Shown here: piece after piece, positions 1 to 8,399 of the stretch
Numbering within the stretch: the stretch's first letter is position 1
How the letters are laid out: the number at the start of each line of letters is the position of its first letter
Assembly: GCF_019038595.1 (NCBI RefSeq)
Contig: NZ_JAHOPF010000005.1
Span: 303,904 to 367,903 of the forward strand
Direction: 5' to 3'
Source of the DNA: Kaistella soli
Lineage (GTDB): Bacteria; Bacteroidota; Bacteroidia; Flavobacteriales; Weeksellaceae
Length of the DNA: 64,000 nucleotides
The notes under the pieces: generated by a model
What the model was told of the DNA's origin: nothing
Database searches by the model: none
The model's input: the letters and a program-made list of their open reading frames with translations, nothing else
Translations under genes and position numbers: made by a program

Positions 1-217
1 ATATATTATCAAAAAGAAATAGTTTTTCGATTTTTAATAGGTTTATGAGATCCGTTTTTCGCCTGATTTTTCATTTTTTGGTTAAAATTTAAATTTCAAC
101 CAAAAAAATTTCCAATAAGGAAATTTTAGAAATATTTGTTATAAGATTTTTCCCCGAAAAATTCTTGACCATAAAAAGAAATTTAATTAGAACTCATCCA
201 TTTCGAAATTCGATCAT

Positions 218-252
218 AAAAAAAAGTTTCCAGAATCATCTGGAAACTTTTT
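218..252 (-). terminator. Rho-independent terminator of pgk
   Basis: A 12-bp perfect stem (arms 223-234 and 239-250, loop ATCA) has an A-run on its left, which becomes the U-tract when read on the minus strand. It lies about 35 bases past the pgk stop codon. Confidence 0.85.
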
Positions 253-285
253 CTTTTACATTTAAAACTAAAATAATAGTTCTTA

Positions 286-1476
286 TCAGTTATTGATCGC
301 TTTTACTCCGGGAAGTTCCATACCTTCCAAACTTTCAAGCATCGCTCCTCCTCCGGTTGATACATAACTTACTTTATCATCATAACCGAACTGTTTCACA
401 AAAGCAACACTGTCTCCTCCACCTACAAGAGAAAAAGCACCAAGTTTAGTCGCTTCAGCAATGCTGTCTCCTAACGAAACGGTTCCGGAAGAAAAATTCG
501 GCATTTCGAAAACCCCAATCGGGCCGTTCCATAATATCGTCCGCGAATTCATCAGTACATCATGAAACAATGCCTTCGTTTTTGTTCCTGCATCCATTCC
601 CATCCATCCGTCCGGAATTGCATAAATATCCATTTCCTTATGGTCAGCATCATTACTGAATTCATCAGCTATAATAGTATCCACAGGCAAATAGACTTTA
701 ACATTCTGACCTTTTGCTTTTTCCAAAATTTCCAGCGCTAAACCAAGCTTATCTTCTTCTAACAGAGAATTTCCGATATGTCCGCCTAAAGCCTTAACAA
801 AAGTGAAAGCCATTCCGCCGCCGATAATTAAATTGTCAATCGCAGGCAAAATATTTTCAATAATAGTAATCTTAGTAGAAACCTTTGAACCTCCAAGAAT
901 CGCAGTAACCGGTTTTTCACCGCTTCCCAAAACCTTATCTATAGCATCCAGCTCTTTAGCCATCAGTAAACCGAAAAATTTAGTTGAAGGGAAAAACTGA
1001 GCGATTACAGCAGTAGAAGCATGTTCTCTGTGCGCGGTACCAAATGCATCATTAACGTATGAATCAGCATATTTCGCAAGCTTCTCAGCAAAATCTTTAT
1101 CCCCTGCTTCCTCCTGATCATAGAATCTTAAATTCTCCAGAAGAAGGATTTCGCCTGGCTTAAGGTTTGCAGTCATATTTTTGGCGTCTTCCCCCATACA
1201 GTCGTCGCAAAACTTCACCTCTTTTCCTAAAACAGACTCAATCTCAGGAACGATATTCTTCAGAGAAAACTGCTCAGACACCTTTCCTTTCGGTCTTCCA
1301 AGATGCGTCATTAAAATCACAGAACCTCCGTCATTCAGTATTTTATCCACCGTAGGTTTCACGGCCTGGATTCTCGTATTATCGGTAACTTTCAGATCGG
1401 CACTTTGAGGAACATTAAAATCCACTCTCACCAAAGCCTTTTTATCTTTAAAATTGAAATCGTTAATTGTTTTCAT
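286..1476 (-). CDS. pgk: Phosphoglycerate kinase
   Basis: Cytosolic glycolytic enzyme that transfers the acyl phosphate of 1,3-bisphosphoglycerate to ADP, giving ATP and 3-phosphoglycerate. The 396-residue length is normal for bacterial PGK. Family motifs are in order: RVDFNVP (17-23), THLGRPKG (57-64), ENLRF (114-118), GGSKVS (195-200), WNGPIGVFE (316-324), and the nucleotide-binding GGGDSVA (352-358) and STGGGAMLE (373-381). The ATG at 1476 lies 25 bases after an exact Bacteroidota -7 element, and a strong terminator follows the stop, so the gene appears monocistronic. It is divergent from rpiB, another central-carbon gene. Nothing is missing; identity is secure. Confidence 0.98.
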   Translation of the reverse strand: MKTINDFNFKDKKALVRVDFNVPQSADLKVTDNTRIQAVKPTVDKILNDGGSVILMTHLGRPKGKVSEQFSLKNIVPEIESVLGKEVKFCDDCMGEDAKNMTANLKPGEILLLENLRFYDQEEAGDKDFAEKLAKYADSYVNDAFGTAHREHASTAVIAQFFPSTKFFGLLMAKELDAIDKVLGSGEKPVTAILGGSKVSTKITIIENILPAIDNLIIGGGMAFTFVKALGGHIGNSLLEEDKLGLALEILEKAKGQNVKVYLPVDTIIADEFSNDADHKEMDIYAIPDGWMGMDAGTKTKALFHDVLMNSRTILWNGPIGVFEMPNFSSGTVSLGDSIAEATKLGAFSLVGGGDSVAFVKQFGYDDKVSYVSTGGGAMLESLEGMELPGVKAINN

Positions 1477-1500
1477 AAAATCCTCTGTTTTTTTGTTTCA

Positions 1501-1508
1501 CAAATTTA
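1501..1508 (-). promoter_or_regulatory. -7 promoter element of pgk
   Basis: On the minus strand this reads TAAATTTG, an exact match to TAnnTTTG. It predicts a start of transcription near 1494 and a leader of about 18 bases. Confidence 0.65.
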
Positions 1509-1902
1509 AGATTTATTCACCCGATTAAAAATTTAATTTCATTTAAAATTCCACAATCCCCAAAGCCTCATTTTATCTACAATATATTCTTTCTTTAAAA
1601 AAAAGAAATGATTAGTGTTGTTGTAGCAGACGGATTTGGGGAGAACTAAAAGTTTTTATTTCGCCACATTTAGTTGCAGTTCAATTCATATTTAATTCAC
1701 ATTGCAACATGCTGATTTTTAACAGAAATTAACTTTTATTAACAATTGTCAGTAACTGTTATGAAAGACATCTATTAGCAACTGCATTATGGAAAACCTA
1801 TCTTATTCCACCCGAAAACTTTTCCAATAATTTCGCCGGATATCAAAAAACAAAATGCATTATGAATTTAATATGAATAAAAAAAACAAATCTTTTTAGG
1901 AG

Positions 1903-1931
1903 TTATCCACAGGAATTCGGGGTTATCCTCA
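1903..1931 (+). promoter_or_regulatory. Pair of DnaA-box-like sites
   Basis: TTATCCACA at 1903-1911 equals the classical DnaA-box consensus, and TTATCCTCA at 1923-1931 differs at one base. Their starts are 20 bases apart on the same strand, next to an AT-rich tract. This could be a DnaA-binding regulatory site or part of an origin. Two boxes alone do not prove either. Confidence 0.4.
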
Positions 1932-1952
1932 CAAGTAACAGGTATAGTTTTT

Positions 1953-2071
1953 GGGCATGCCCCTCGCCTTCTGCCTAATCTGCCGCCCGGGTCGTGCTGT
2001 CCGCTCATACTCCTCACGCCTTTCCTTTGCCGCCGCGTGTTGCGGGGTAACCGCTTCCATCACTCATGCAG
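1953..2071 (+). repeat. GC-rich intergenic repeat, copy A
   Basis: Shares blocks with copies at 14680 and 55186: CGGGTCG.GCT, CGCTCATACTCCTCA and TTGCGGGGTAACCGCT. Its ends carry GCATG (1955-1959) and CATGC (2065-2069), which can pair. It is far more GC-rich than its surroundings and ends about 80 bases before the rpiB -7 element. It has no coding frame of its own. See findings. Confidence 0.75.
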
Positions 2072-2149
2072 AGTGATTTCCAAAAACAAAAAACGGACCT
2101 CTGTCGTAAAGAAATAAGGCGCGTTTAATTATATTTATTTTAATAATCA

Positions 2150-2157
2150 TAAATTTG
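2150..2157 (+). promoter_or_regulatory. -7 promoter element of rpiB-rnr
   Basis: Exact TAAATTTG 35 bases before the rpiB ATG. It sits downstream of repeat copy A, so the repeat is not in the rpiB leader. Confidence 0.65.
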
Positions 2158-2192
2158 TATGAATTGAAATTCTGATCTTTAATAAATATCCC

Positions 2193-2624
2193 ATGAAAAA
2201 AATAGCAATTGCTTGCGACCATGCAGGTTTCGATTACAAAGAAATCATAAAAAAATATTTGCAAGATAAATATGAAGTAAAAGATTTCGGAACGTTTTCC
2301 AAAGATTCTGTGGATTACCCAGACTTTGTTCATCCGTCAGCAACTTCAGTGGAAAAAGGAGAAAGCGATTTCGGGATTCTGATCTGCGGCAGCGGACAGG
2401 GTGTAGCTATTACCGCAAACAAACATCAGGATATCCGTTGTGCCCTTTGCTGGATGCCTGAACTGGCTGAACTTGCAAGAAAACACAACAACGCCAATAT
2501 GATTGCACTTCCGGCGAGATTTATTGCCAGCGAACTGGCAATTGATATTGTTGAAAAATTCCTCAGTACAGATTTTGAAGGAGGAAGACACCAAAACAGA
2601 GTGGATAAGATTGCATATTGCTAA
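2193..2624 (+). CDS. rpiB: Ribose-5-phosphate isomerase B
   Basis: Interconverts ribose 5-phosphate and ribulose 5-phosphate in the pentose phosphate pathway (LacAB/RpiB family). The 143-residue length is typical. Visible motifs are CDHAGF (8-13), the catalytic-loop ICGSGQG with the conserved Cys65, and the RKHNNAN stretch (96-102) that contributes the conserved His98. The start is an ATG with an exact -7 element 35 bases upstream. rnr follows after 28 bases, so the two are probably co-transcribed. Allose-6-phosphate isomerase activity is an alternative within this family, but nothing allose-related is nearby. Confidence 0.95.
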   Translation: MKKIAIACDHAGFDYKEIIKKYLQDKYEVKDFGTFSKDSVDYPDFVHPSATSVEKGESDFGILICGSGQGVAITANKHQDIRCALCWMPELAELARKHNNANMIALPARFIASELAIDIVEKFLSTDFEGGRHQNRVDKIAYC

Positions 2625-2652
2625 TCTCCGCTAAAAAATTTAATAAAATTAA

Positions 2653-4809
2653 ATGGCAAAAAAAAGCAAATTTATATCTCATAAAAACAACCACAAACTC
2701 CAGGAAATTGGACGTTTGATTTTGGGTTTTATGAACAAACAGTCCAGCAAAATCTACAATTATAAGCAGATAGCTGATGGTATAGACTATAAGAATCCAC
2801 GCCAGCGCGAATTAGTAATTCAGTCACTCCACAAACTGCTTTCCGATGAAAGAATAAAGGAAGTAGAAAAAGGCAAATACATCATCAATCTTCATATTGA
2901 AGGGACTTTAACAGGAATCATCGATTTCAACCAGGCAGGTAATGCCTATGTTAACGTGGACGGAATGGACGGCGACGTATTTATTCATTCCAAAAACGTA
3001 AAAGATGCGCTGCAGGGTGATAAAGTACTTATTGTAACCTATCATTTCAAAGGAAGAAAATTAGAAGGTTCTGTTCTTGAAGTGATTGAGAGAAACCGCG
3101 ACGAGTTTGTAGGAACTTTCCAGCTGATAAAACATAAGGATTTCGGTTTTGTGGTGTGTGACAAAAAAACCATCAATACAGATATCTTCGTACCGAAAGG
3201 TAAAATCGGCGGTGCGCAGGACGGTGACAAAGTGGTCGTAAAAATGACCGACTGGAAAGCTGGAGAAAAAAATCCTGAAGGAGAAATCATCAAAGTTCTG
3301 GGAGCTCCGGGAGAGCACGAAACGGAAATTCATTCCATTTTAGCAGAGTACGGTCTTCCTTACAGTTTCCCTGAAGAAGTGGAAAAAGAAGCCGATGAAA
3401 TCGACAGACAGATCCATGAAAGTGAAGTGGCCAAACGACGTGATATGCGGAAAATCTGCACTTTCACGATCGACCCGAAAGACGCAAAAGATTTTGATGA
3501 TGCACTTTCCATCCAGAAATTAGAAAACGGAAATTGGGAAGTGGGTGTTCATATTGCGGATGTTTCCCATTACGTAGTTCCAGGTACCCTGCTCGATGAT
3601 GAAGCTTATGACCGCGCCACCTCCGTTTATCTGGTGGACCGCGTAGTTCCGATGCTGCCGGAAGTTTTGAGTAACGACGTGTGTTCTCTCCGACCGAATG
3701 AGGATAAATATACTTTTTCTGCGGTGTTTGAAATCAATGATAATTCGGAAGTGCTGAAGGAATGGTTTGGAAGAACAGTAATTCATTCCGACCGAAGATT
3801 CAGTTACGAAGAAGCACAGGAAAGGATTGAAACCGGAACCGGTGATCTTGCAGAAGAAATTCTGGTTTTGGACCGTCTGGCGAAAACACTGAGAAAAAGA
3901 CGTATTGATAATGGTGCTATTACTTTCGACAGAAGCGAAGTTCGTTTTAATCTGGACGAAAACAGCGAGCCGATCGGTGTTTACTTTAAAATAAGCAAAG
4001 ATTCCAATCATTTAATTGAAGAATTTATGCTTTTGGCTAATAGGAAAGTTTCGGAATTTATTTCCCTTAACAGAAAAGGCGAACCAACCGGAAATACCTT
4101 TATTTACCGTATTCACGACGATCCGGATCCTGCTAAATTAGAAGCACTTAGAGAGTTTGTATCCACTTTTGGGTATAAAATGGATTTGGCGAATACCAAA
4201 AAAGTGGCTCAATCTTTAAATAAATTATTGAACGATGTAAAAGGAAAGGGTGAAGAAAATATGATTGAAACTCTTGCGATGAGATCGATGAGCAAAGCGG
4301 TTTATTCCACGAATCCTATCGGGCATTACGGGCTTGGTTTCGAGTATTATTCTCACTTTACTTCCCCGATTCGACGTTATCCTGATCTTATTGCGCACCG
4401 TCTGCTGCAGCATTATCTGGACGGCGGAAAGTCTCCAAACAAAGAAGAAATCGAAGAAAAAAGCAAGCACTGCAGTTCTATGGAGAGACTCGCTGCCGAT
4501 GCTGAAAGAGATTCCATCAAGTTCATGCAGGTGAAATTCATGGAGAAACATTTGGGTCAGGAGTTCACCGGAGTTATTTCAGGTGTTGCCGATTTCGGTT
4601 TCTGGGTGCAGATTCCTGAAAACGGTGCGGAAGGTTTAATTAAGCTTCGTGATTTAATGGACGACTCCTATTCTTACGACGCGAAAAATCATTTAGTTCA
4701 GGGCGCAAGAACAGGAAACCAATATCAGCTTGGTGACGAAGTGAAAATTAAAGTAATGAAAGCTAATCTGATACAGAAACAGCTTGATTTCAAAATTATA
4801 AACGAATAG
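2653..4809 (+). CDS. rnr: Ribonuclease R
   Basis: 3'-to-5' processive exoribonuclease of the RNase II/R family, used in structured RNA and rRNA decay. The 718 residues read as an N-terminal winged-helix region (about 1-75), two cold-shock/OB domains (about 80-225), the RNB catalytic domain (about 260-590) with its metal-binding acidic motif TIDPKDAKDFDDALS (272-286), a conserved tyrosine/arginine-rich segment ending in TSPIRRYPD, and a C-terminal S1 domain (about 630-715). The lysine-rich tail of E. coli RNase R is absent, as expected in Bacteroidota. It lies 28 bases after rpiB and 52 bases before the LysE-type gene, all on the same strand. Confidence 0.96.
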   Translation: MAKKSKFISHKNNHKLQEIGRLILGFMNKQSSKIYNYKQIADGIDYKNPRQRELVIQSLHKLLSDERIKEVEKGKYIINLHIEGTLTGIIDFNQAGNAYVNVDGMDGDVFIHSKNVKDALQGDKVLIVTYHFKGRKLEGSVLEVIERNRDEFVGTFQLIKHKDFGFVVCDKKTINTDIFVPKGKIGGAQDGDKVVVKMTDWKAGEKNPEGEIIKVLGAPGEHETEIHSILAEYGLPYSFPEEVEKEADEIDRQIHESEVAKRRDMRKICTFTIDPKDAKDFDDALSIQKLENGNWEVGVHIADVSHYVVPGTLLDDEAYDRATSVYLVDRVVPMLPEVLSNDVCSLRPNEDKYTFSAVFEINDNSEVLKEWFGRTVIHSDRRFSYEEAQERIETGTGDLAEEILVLDRLAKTLRKRRIDNGAITFDRSEVRFNLDENSEPIGVYFKISKDSNHLIEEFMLLANRKVSEFISLNRKGEPTGNTFIYRIHDDPDPAKLEALREFVSTFGYKMDLANTKKVAQSLNKLLNDVKGKGEENMIETLAMRSMSKAVYSTNPIGHYGLGFEYYSHFTSPIRRYPDLIAHRLLQHYLDGGKSPNKEEIEEKSKHCSSMERLAADAERDSIKFMQVKFMEKHLGQEFTGVISGVADFGFWVQIPENGAEGLIKLRDLMDDSYSYDAKNHLVQGARTGNQYQLGDEVKIKVMKANLIQKQLDFKIINE

Positions 4810-4861
4810 TATTGATGTAAAACAAAGTACAGTCAAATAAAAATACATTAATATTTAGTAA

Positions 4862-5542
4862 ATGTTGGAACTTATAGTATCAGCTGTCGGTTTAGGAGTA
4901 ATGCTGAGTCTTGTTTTTATCGGACCCATTTTTTTCCTGCTGATCGAAACCAGCTTTTCCCGCGGCCCAAAGCACGCTTTAGCATTAGATTTGGGTGTTA
5001 TTTTTGCGGATATTTTATGCATAGCGGCCGCTTTTTTTGCGAGTGGAGATTTGGTACAGCTCATTGATAAACATCCCGGATTTTACCGGATTACCTCGTT
5101 CATCGTCCTGATTTACGCCATTTACATGATTGTTTCGAAAACCAAAATGCACCTCGCCTCAGAAGAAAAGATGATCAGCCAGAATTATATAAAAACTTTT
5201 CTGAACGGGTTTTTCTTCAATATTCTGAATATCGGGGTGGTCCTTTTCTGGCTCGTCACGGTAATTTCAGTAAGAAATGCTTATCCGAAACTGGACGAAT
5301 TTCTTCTGTATATGGCTTTGGTGGTAGGAACCTATCTCGCCATCGACTTTTTTAAAATTTACCTGGCGAAGCAGTTTCATTACAAACTTACCGAGAAACT
5401 GGCCAATCAGATCAGGAAGGGCGTGGGTTTCGTACTTGTCGTTTTCAGTATTTTTATCTTCCTGCAGAGTTTTAAAAAATTCAATCAGTTTGATAAAAAG
5501 CTTGAAGAAGCCGAAAAAACCGAGCAAAAACACAGACCGTAA
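4862..5542 (+). CDS. LysE-family membrane transporter
   Basis: A 226-residue integral membrane protein with about six hydrophobic segments, starting directly with a membrane segment and ending in a charged, Lys/Glu-rich cytosolic tail. The N-terminal segment has the glycine/proline pattern VGLGVMLSLVFIGPIFFLLI with an SFSRGPKHALALDLGV-type loop, which is the signature of the LysE/RhtB amino-acid exporter superfamily. The substrate cannot be read from sequence. The TAA stop at 5540-5542 abuts the ATG of the next gene at 5543, so the two are translated from one message. Confidence 0.85.
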   Translation: MLELIVSAVGLGVMLSLVFIGPIFFLLIETSFSRGPKHALALDLGVIFADILCIAAAFFASGDLVQLIDKHPGFYRITSFIVLIYAIYMIVSKTKMHLASEEKMISQNYIKTFLNGFFFNILNIGVVLFWLVTVISVRNAYPKLDEFLLYMALVVGTYLAIDFFKIYLAKQFHYKLTEKLANQIRKGVGFVLVVFSIFIFLQSFKKFNQFDKKLEEAEKTEQKHRP

Positions 5543-6472
5543 ATGAAAGAGATTATTTTTCCCAAATCATTGAAAAAGGGAGACCGAATTGCCATTATCT
5601 CGCCTGCGGGAGCAGTGGAGGAATCTCAGCTTGAAAAAGGCCTGAAACTGATTCAGGCTAAAGGTTATGAGCCGGTTTTAGGGAAACATCTTTACACCAG
5701 ATATTCAAACGGATACACTTACGCCGGGACGGAAAAAGAAAGGATTTCCGATATGAACTGGGCTTTAGAACATGAAGAAATTTCGGCAATTTGGGCATCG
5801 AGAGGAGGTTATGGCTGTCAGCATTTGTTAAGACATTTGAGTCTTTCAAAATTCAGAAAAAACCCTAAATGGTACATCGGATATTCTGATAATACCGTGA
5901 TTCAGAGCTTTTTACTAAAAAATAATTTTGCTTCCATTCATGCGCAAACTGTAAAAACATCAAGTTTCGGAGTGACGGATGAAAGTTATGATCTGACGTT
6001 CGATATTCTGAAAGGAAAATTCCCGAAATATTCTATCACAAACCATGAGTTTAACAAATCCGGAAATGCCGAAGGAATATTGATTGGCGGAAATTTAGCT
6101 TTGGTCTATGCTTTATTAGGAACGCCCTACTCTTTTAATTTCAGGGACAAAATCCTGTTTATTGAGGATATCGGAGAGAATTTTTATGCATTGGACAGGA
6201 TGCTGATGTCCCTTGATTTGGCCGGAGTTTTCGGAGAGATTAAAGGATTGATTATCGGCGGAATGACGAATATGGGCGATGAAAAAGAAAATAAAAACTA
6301 CGAAGAAAGCTTCGACGGATTTTCTTACAAGATCATCTCACAACGGCTTTCAAAATATGATTTTCCGACAGTTTTCGGCTTCCCGAACGGGCATATTTTT
6401 GATAACCGCCCGTTAATTATCGGTGCAGAAGTTTCAGTAAAAGTAGGCGAAAAGGTAGAAGTAAATTTCTAA
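5543..6472 (+). CDS. LD-carboxypeptidase (peptidase family S66)
   Basis: Cleaves the terminal D-Ala of murein tetrapeptides in cytosolic peptidoglycan recycling (LdcA/MccF family). The 309-residue length fits. The Ser-Glu-His catalytic set is visible: the nucleophile elbow GYSDN with Ser115, the acidic segment FIEDIGEN (Glu208/Glu212), and His284 in NGHIFDNR near the C-terminus. There is no signal peptide, which agrees with a cytosolic recycling role. It is directly fused in the transcript to the LysE-type gene (0-base gap) and followed after 3 bases by the YraN gene. A MccF-like self-immunity role is a family alternative, but no microcin genes are nearby. Confidence 0.93.
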   Translation: MKEIIFPKSLKKGDRIAIISPAGAVEESQLEKGLKLIQAKGYEPVLGKHLYTRYSNGYTYAGTEKERISDMNWALEHEEISAIWASRGGYGCQHLLRHLSLSKFRKNPKWYIGYSDNTVIQSFLLKNNFASIHAQTVKTSSFGVTDESYDLTFDILKGKFPKYSITNHEFNKSGNAEGILIGGNLALVYALLGTPYSFNFRDKILFIEDIGENFYALDRMLMSLDLAGVFGEIKGLIIGGMTNMGDEKENKNYEESFDGFSYKIISQRLSKYDFPTVFGFPNGHIFDNRPLIIGAEVSVKVGEKVEVNF

Positions 6473-6475
6473 ATT

Positions 6476-6847
6476 ATGGCAGAACATAATGATTTCGGAA
6501 AACTTGCAGAAGATTTGGCGGCTGATTTTTTAGCCTCGAAAAATTACAAAATTTTGGTCAGAAATTTCCGTTATCAGAAAGCCGAAATTGATATTGTTGC
6601 CGAAATTGAAAATACGATTGTCGTAACAGAAGTGAAAGCACGCAGCTATAATACCGTGATTGAGCCGCAGGAAGCGGTGACTAAAAAGAAAATAAAATCA
6701 ATCGTCATGTGTGCCGACTTTTTCATGAAGGAAAACAACATTGATAAGGAAGTCCGCTTTGATATTATCACGGTTCTCCCCGATTCATCCGGCGTTTTGC
6801 AGATCAATCATATTGAAGATGCTTTTCAGAGTTTCGATGCCAACTAA
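6476..6847 (+). CDS. YraN/UPF0102-family nuclease-fold protein
   Basis: A 123-residue protein of the YraN family, a restriction-endonuclease-like fold. It shows the family pattern: GKLAEDLAADFLASKNYKIL (N-terminal helix and strand), RYQKAEIDIVAE with the conserved E-x-D of the nuclease core, and VTEVKAR, which supplies the ExK part of the PD-(D/E)XK motif. Its substrate and role are unsettled in the literature; a Holliday-junction or DNA-processing role has been suggested from the fold. It sits 3 bases after the LD-carboxypeptidase gene and 26 before an SDR gene in a same-strand run. Confidence 0.92.
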   Translation: MAEHNDFGKLAEDLAADFLASKNYKILVRNFRYQKAEIDIVAEIENTIVVTEVKARSYNTVIEPQEAVTKKKIKSIVMCADFFMKENNIDKEVRFDIITVLPDSSGVLQINHIEDAFQSFDAN

Positions 6848-6873
6848 TAATATTTAAATATCATCAGTAAAAA

Positions 6874-7626
6874 ATGAAAACAGCGCTTATCACCGGAGCC
6901 ACTTCCGGAATTGGCAAAGCCACCGCGGAATTATTCGCAAAAAATGGTTTCAGAATTATCATTTGCGGACGCAGAACGGATGTTCTGGAACAGGTGAAAA
7001 CAGAACTTTCAGCTATCACTGAAGTTTATTCCTTAGATTTCGACCAAAGAAATTTCAACGAAGTTGAAAATGCTATTGCTTCGCTTCCGGAAAACTGGAA
7101 GAATATAGATGTTTTAATTAACAACGCAGGAAACGCCCACGGTTTGGAACCTCTTTCGGAAGGTAAAATTGAAGACTGGGACGCGATGATGGACGGAAAT
7201 GTGAAAGGGCTTCTCTATGTTTCAAAACTCCTCATTCCGGGAATGAAAGAAAGGAATTCCGGACATATCGTGAATATTTCTTCCGTTGCTGCAAGACAGA
7301 CTTACTCAAATGGAGTGGTTTACTGCGCTTCAAAAAAAGCAGTCGATGTTATTTCTGACGGTATGCGGCTTGAGCTTACAGAATTTGGAATTAAAGTAAC
7401 CAATATTCAGCCGGGACTGGTGGAAACAGATTTTTCCAAAGTCCGTTTTAAGGGAGACGAAGAAAGAGCCAATACTGTTTATCAGGGTTATAAAGCACTG
7501 GAACCGGAAGACATTGCAGATGCTATTTACTATTGCGTCAATGCACCAAAACATGTCGCCATTTCAGATTTAACCATCTATCCGAGTGCACAGAGTGAAC
7601 CGAGAACGGTGTATAAAAATTTATAA
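6874..7626 (+). CDS. Short-chain dehydrogenase/reductase (YdfG-like)
   Basis: A classical SDR of 250 residues. It has the nucleotide-binding TGATSGIG (7-14), NNAG (83-86), the active-site Ser136/137 and the catalytic pair Tyr150/Lys154 in YCASK. The 'classical' cofactor loop has CGRR (31-34), whose arginines suggest NADP(H). Overall pattern, including the IQPGLVETDFS segment, is closest to the YdfG/serine-3-dehydrogenase group that oxidises 3-hydroxy acids such as L-allo-threonine. The exact substrate is inferred and uncertain. It is the last gene of the rpiB-to-SDR same-strand run. Confidence 0.9.
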   Translation: MKTALITGATSGIGKATAELFAKNGFRIIICGRRTDVLEQVKTELSAITEVYSLDFDQRNFNEVENAIASLPENWKNIDVLINNAGNAHGLEPLSEGKIEDWDAMMDGNVKGLLYVSKLLIPGMKERNSGHIVNISSVAARQTYSNGVVYCASKKAVDVISDGMRLELTEFGIKVTNIQPGLVETDFSKVRFKGDEERANTVYQGYKALEPEDIADAIYYCVNAPKHVAISDLTIYPSAQSEPRTVYKNL

Positions 7627-7665
7627 ATTCAGCTATTTAAGATTAATCAATCATTTTTGATTTGT

Positions 7666-7673
7666 TAAATTTG
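7666..7673 (+). promoter_or_regulatory. -7 promoter element of tsaB
   Basis: Exact TAAATTTG with only four bases (CATC) before the tsaB ATG. If transcription starts at the usual distance, the mRNA begins at or next to the start codon, giving a leaderless transcript. Confidence 0.7.
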
Positions 7674-7677
7674 CATC

Positions 7678-8355
7678 ATGAAAATTCTCCACATCGAAAC
7701 CTCTTCCAAGAACTGTTCTGTTGCCATTTCGGATGGTGAGGAACTTTTATGTTTATGCGAAGAAGTTTCCGAAAATTATAAACAGTCCGAAAGTCTGCAC
7801 ACTTTTGTTCAATGGGCTTTGGAAGGCGCGAAAATCACTCTGAAAGACCTTGACGCAGTTTCTTTGGGAATGGGTCCCGGCTCTTACACAGGTTTACGCA
7901 TTGGTTCATCTTCAGCAAAAGGGTTCTGTTACGGTCTGAAAATTCCGTTAGTGGCAGTGAATTCTTTAGAAACGATGATTGAGCCGTTTTTAAGCAAAGA
8001 TTATGACTTTATCATTCCATTGCTCGATGCAAGGCGGATGGAGGTTTATACGGCTGTTTTTGACGGAAATACCGGCAAAATGCTTACTGAAACCGACGCA
8101 AAAGTTCTGGATGAAACTTCTTTTCAGGAATTCAGTGATAAAAAAGTGATTTTTGTAGGTGACGGTACAGCGAAAGCAAAGGAAATTCTTCGGCTTCCGA
8201 ATGCTGTATTTGAAGATAACGTATATCCATCCGCAAAATATTTAATTAAGAAAGCTGTGGAAAAATTCAATGAAAAAGAATTTGAGGACGTTGCTTATTT
8301 TGAGCCGTTTTATCTGAAGGATTTTCAGGGCGTTAAGAAAAAGAAAACATCATAA
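7678..8355 (+). CDS. tsaB: tRNA threonylcarbamoyladenosine biosynthesis protein TsaB
   Basis: Partner of TsaD and TsaE in the t6A37 tRNA modification pathway; an ASKHA-fold protein related to TsaD but without its own catalysis. The 225-residue length is typical. The N-terminal LHIETSSKNCSVAI strand and the MGPGSYTGLRIG motif (about 61-72) are diagnostic. The usual reading ends in a lysine-rich tail. The ATG is fixed by the promoter element four bases upstream. The gene converges on the PorW-like gene with a shared hairpin between them. Confidence 0.95.
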   Translation: MKILHIETSSKNCSVAISDGEELLCLCEEVSENYKQSESLHTFVQWALEGAKITLKDLDAVSLGMGPGSYTGLRIGSSSAKGFCYGLKIPLVAVNSLETMIEPFLSKDYDFIIPLLDARRMEVYTAVFDGNTGKMLTETDAKVLDETSFQEFSDKKVIFVGDGTAKAKEILRLPNAVFEDNVYPSAKYLIKKAVEKFNEKEFEDVAYFEPFYLKDFQGVKKKKTS

Positions 8356-8370
8356 TATTTCAAACTCATA

Positions 8371-8399
8371 AAAAAAGCGAAGATTATTTCTTCGCTTTA
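8371..8399. terminator. Bidirectional terminator tsaB / PorW-like gene
   Basis: Stem arms AAAGCGAAG (8374-8382) and CTTCGCTTT (8390-8398), with an A-run on the left and T-rich sequence on the right. The right arm overlaps the stop codon of the minus-strand gene (8397-8399). Confidence 0.7.

Larger units (their letters stand above)
1477..2192. other. Long divergent intergenic region pgk/rpiB
   Basis: 716 bases without a supported gene. From left to right it holds the pgk promoter, an AT-rich stretch (about 1520-1900), two DnaA-box-like 9-mers (1903-1911 and 1923-1931), GC-rich repeat copy A (1953-2071) and the rpiB promoter (2150-2157). Short open frames here are broken and overlap the repeat, so I call none of them. 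Confidence 0.7.

Noticed and set aside
1..217. AT-rich left edge as a gene end
   Set aside because: No frame of useful length and no motif; only the pgk terminator is supported.
3520..4011. 163-codon open frame on the minus strand inside rnr
   Set aside because: Lies wholly antisense to the RNB domain; composition and lack of any start signal mark it as a shadow of the real gene.
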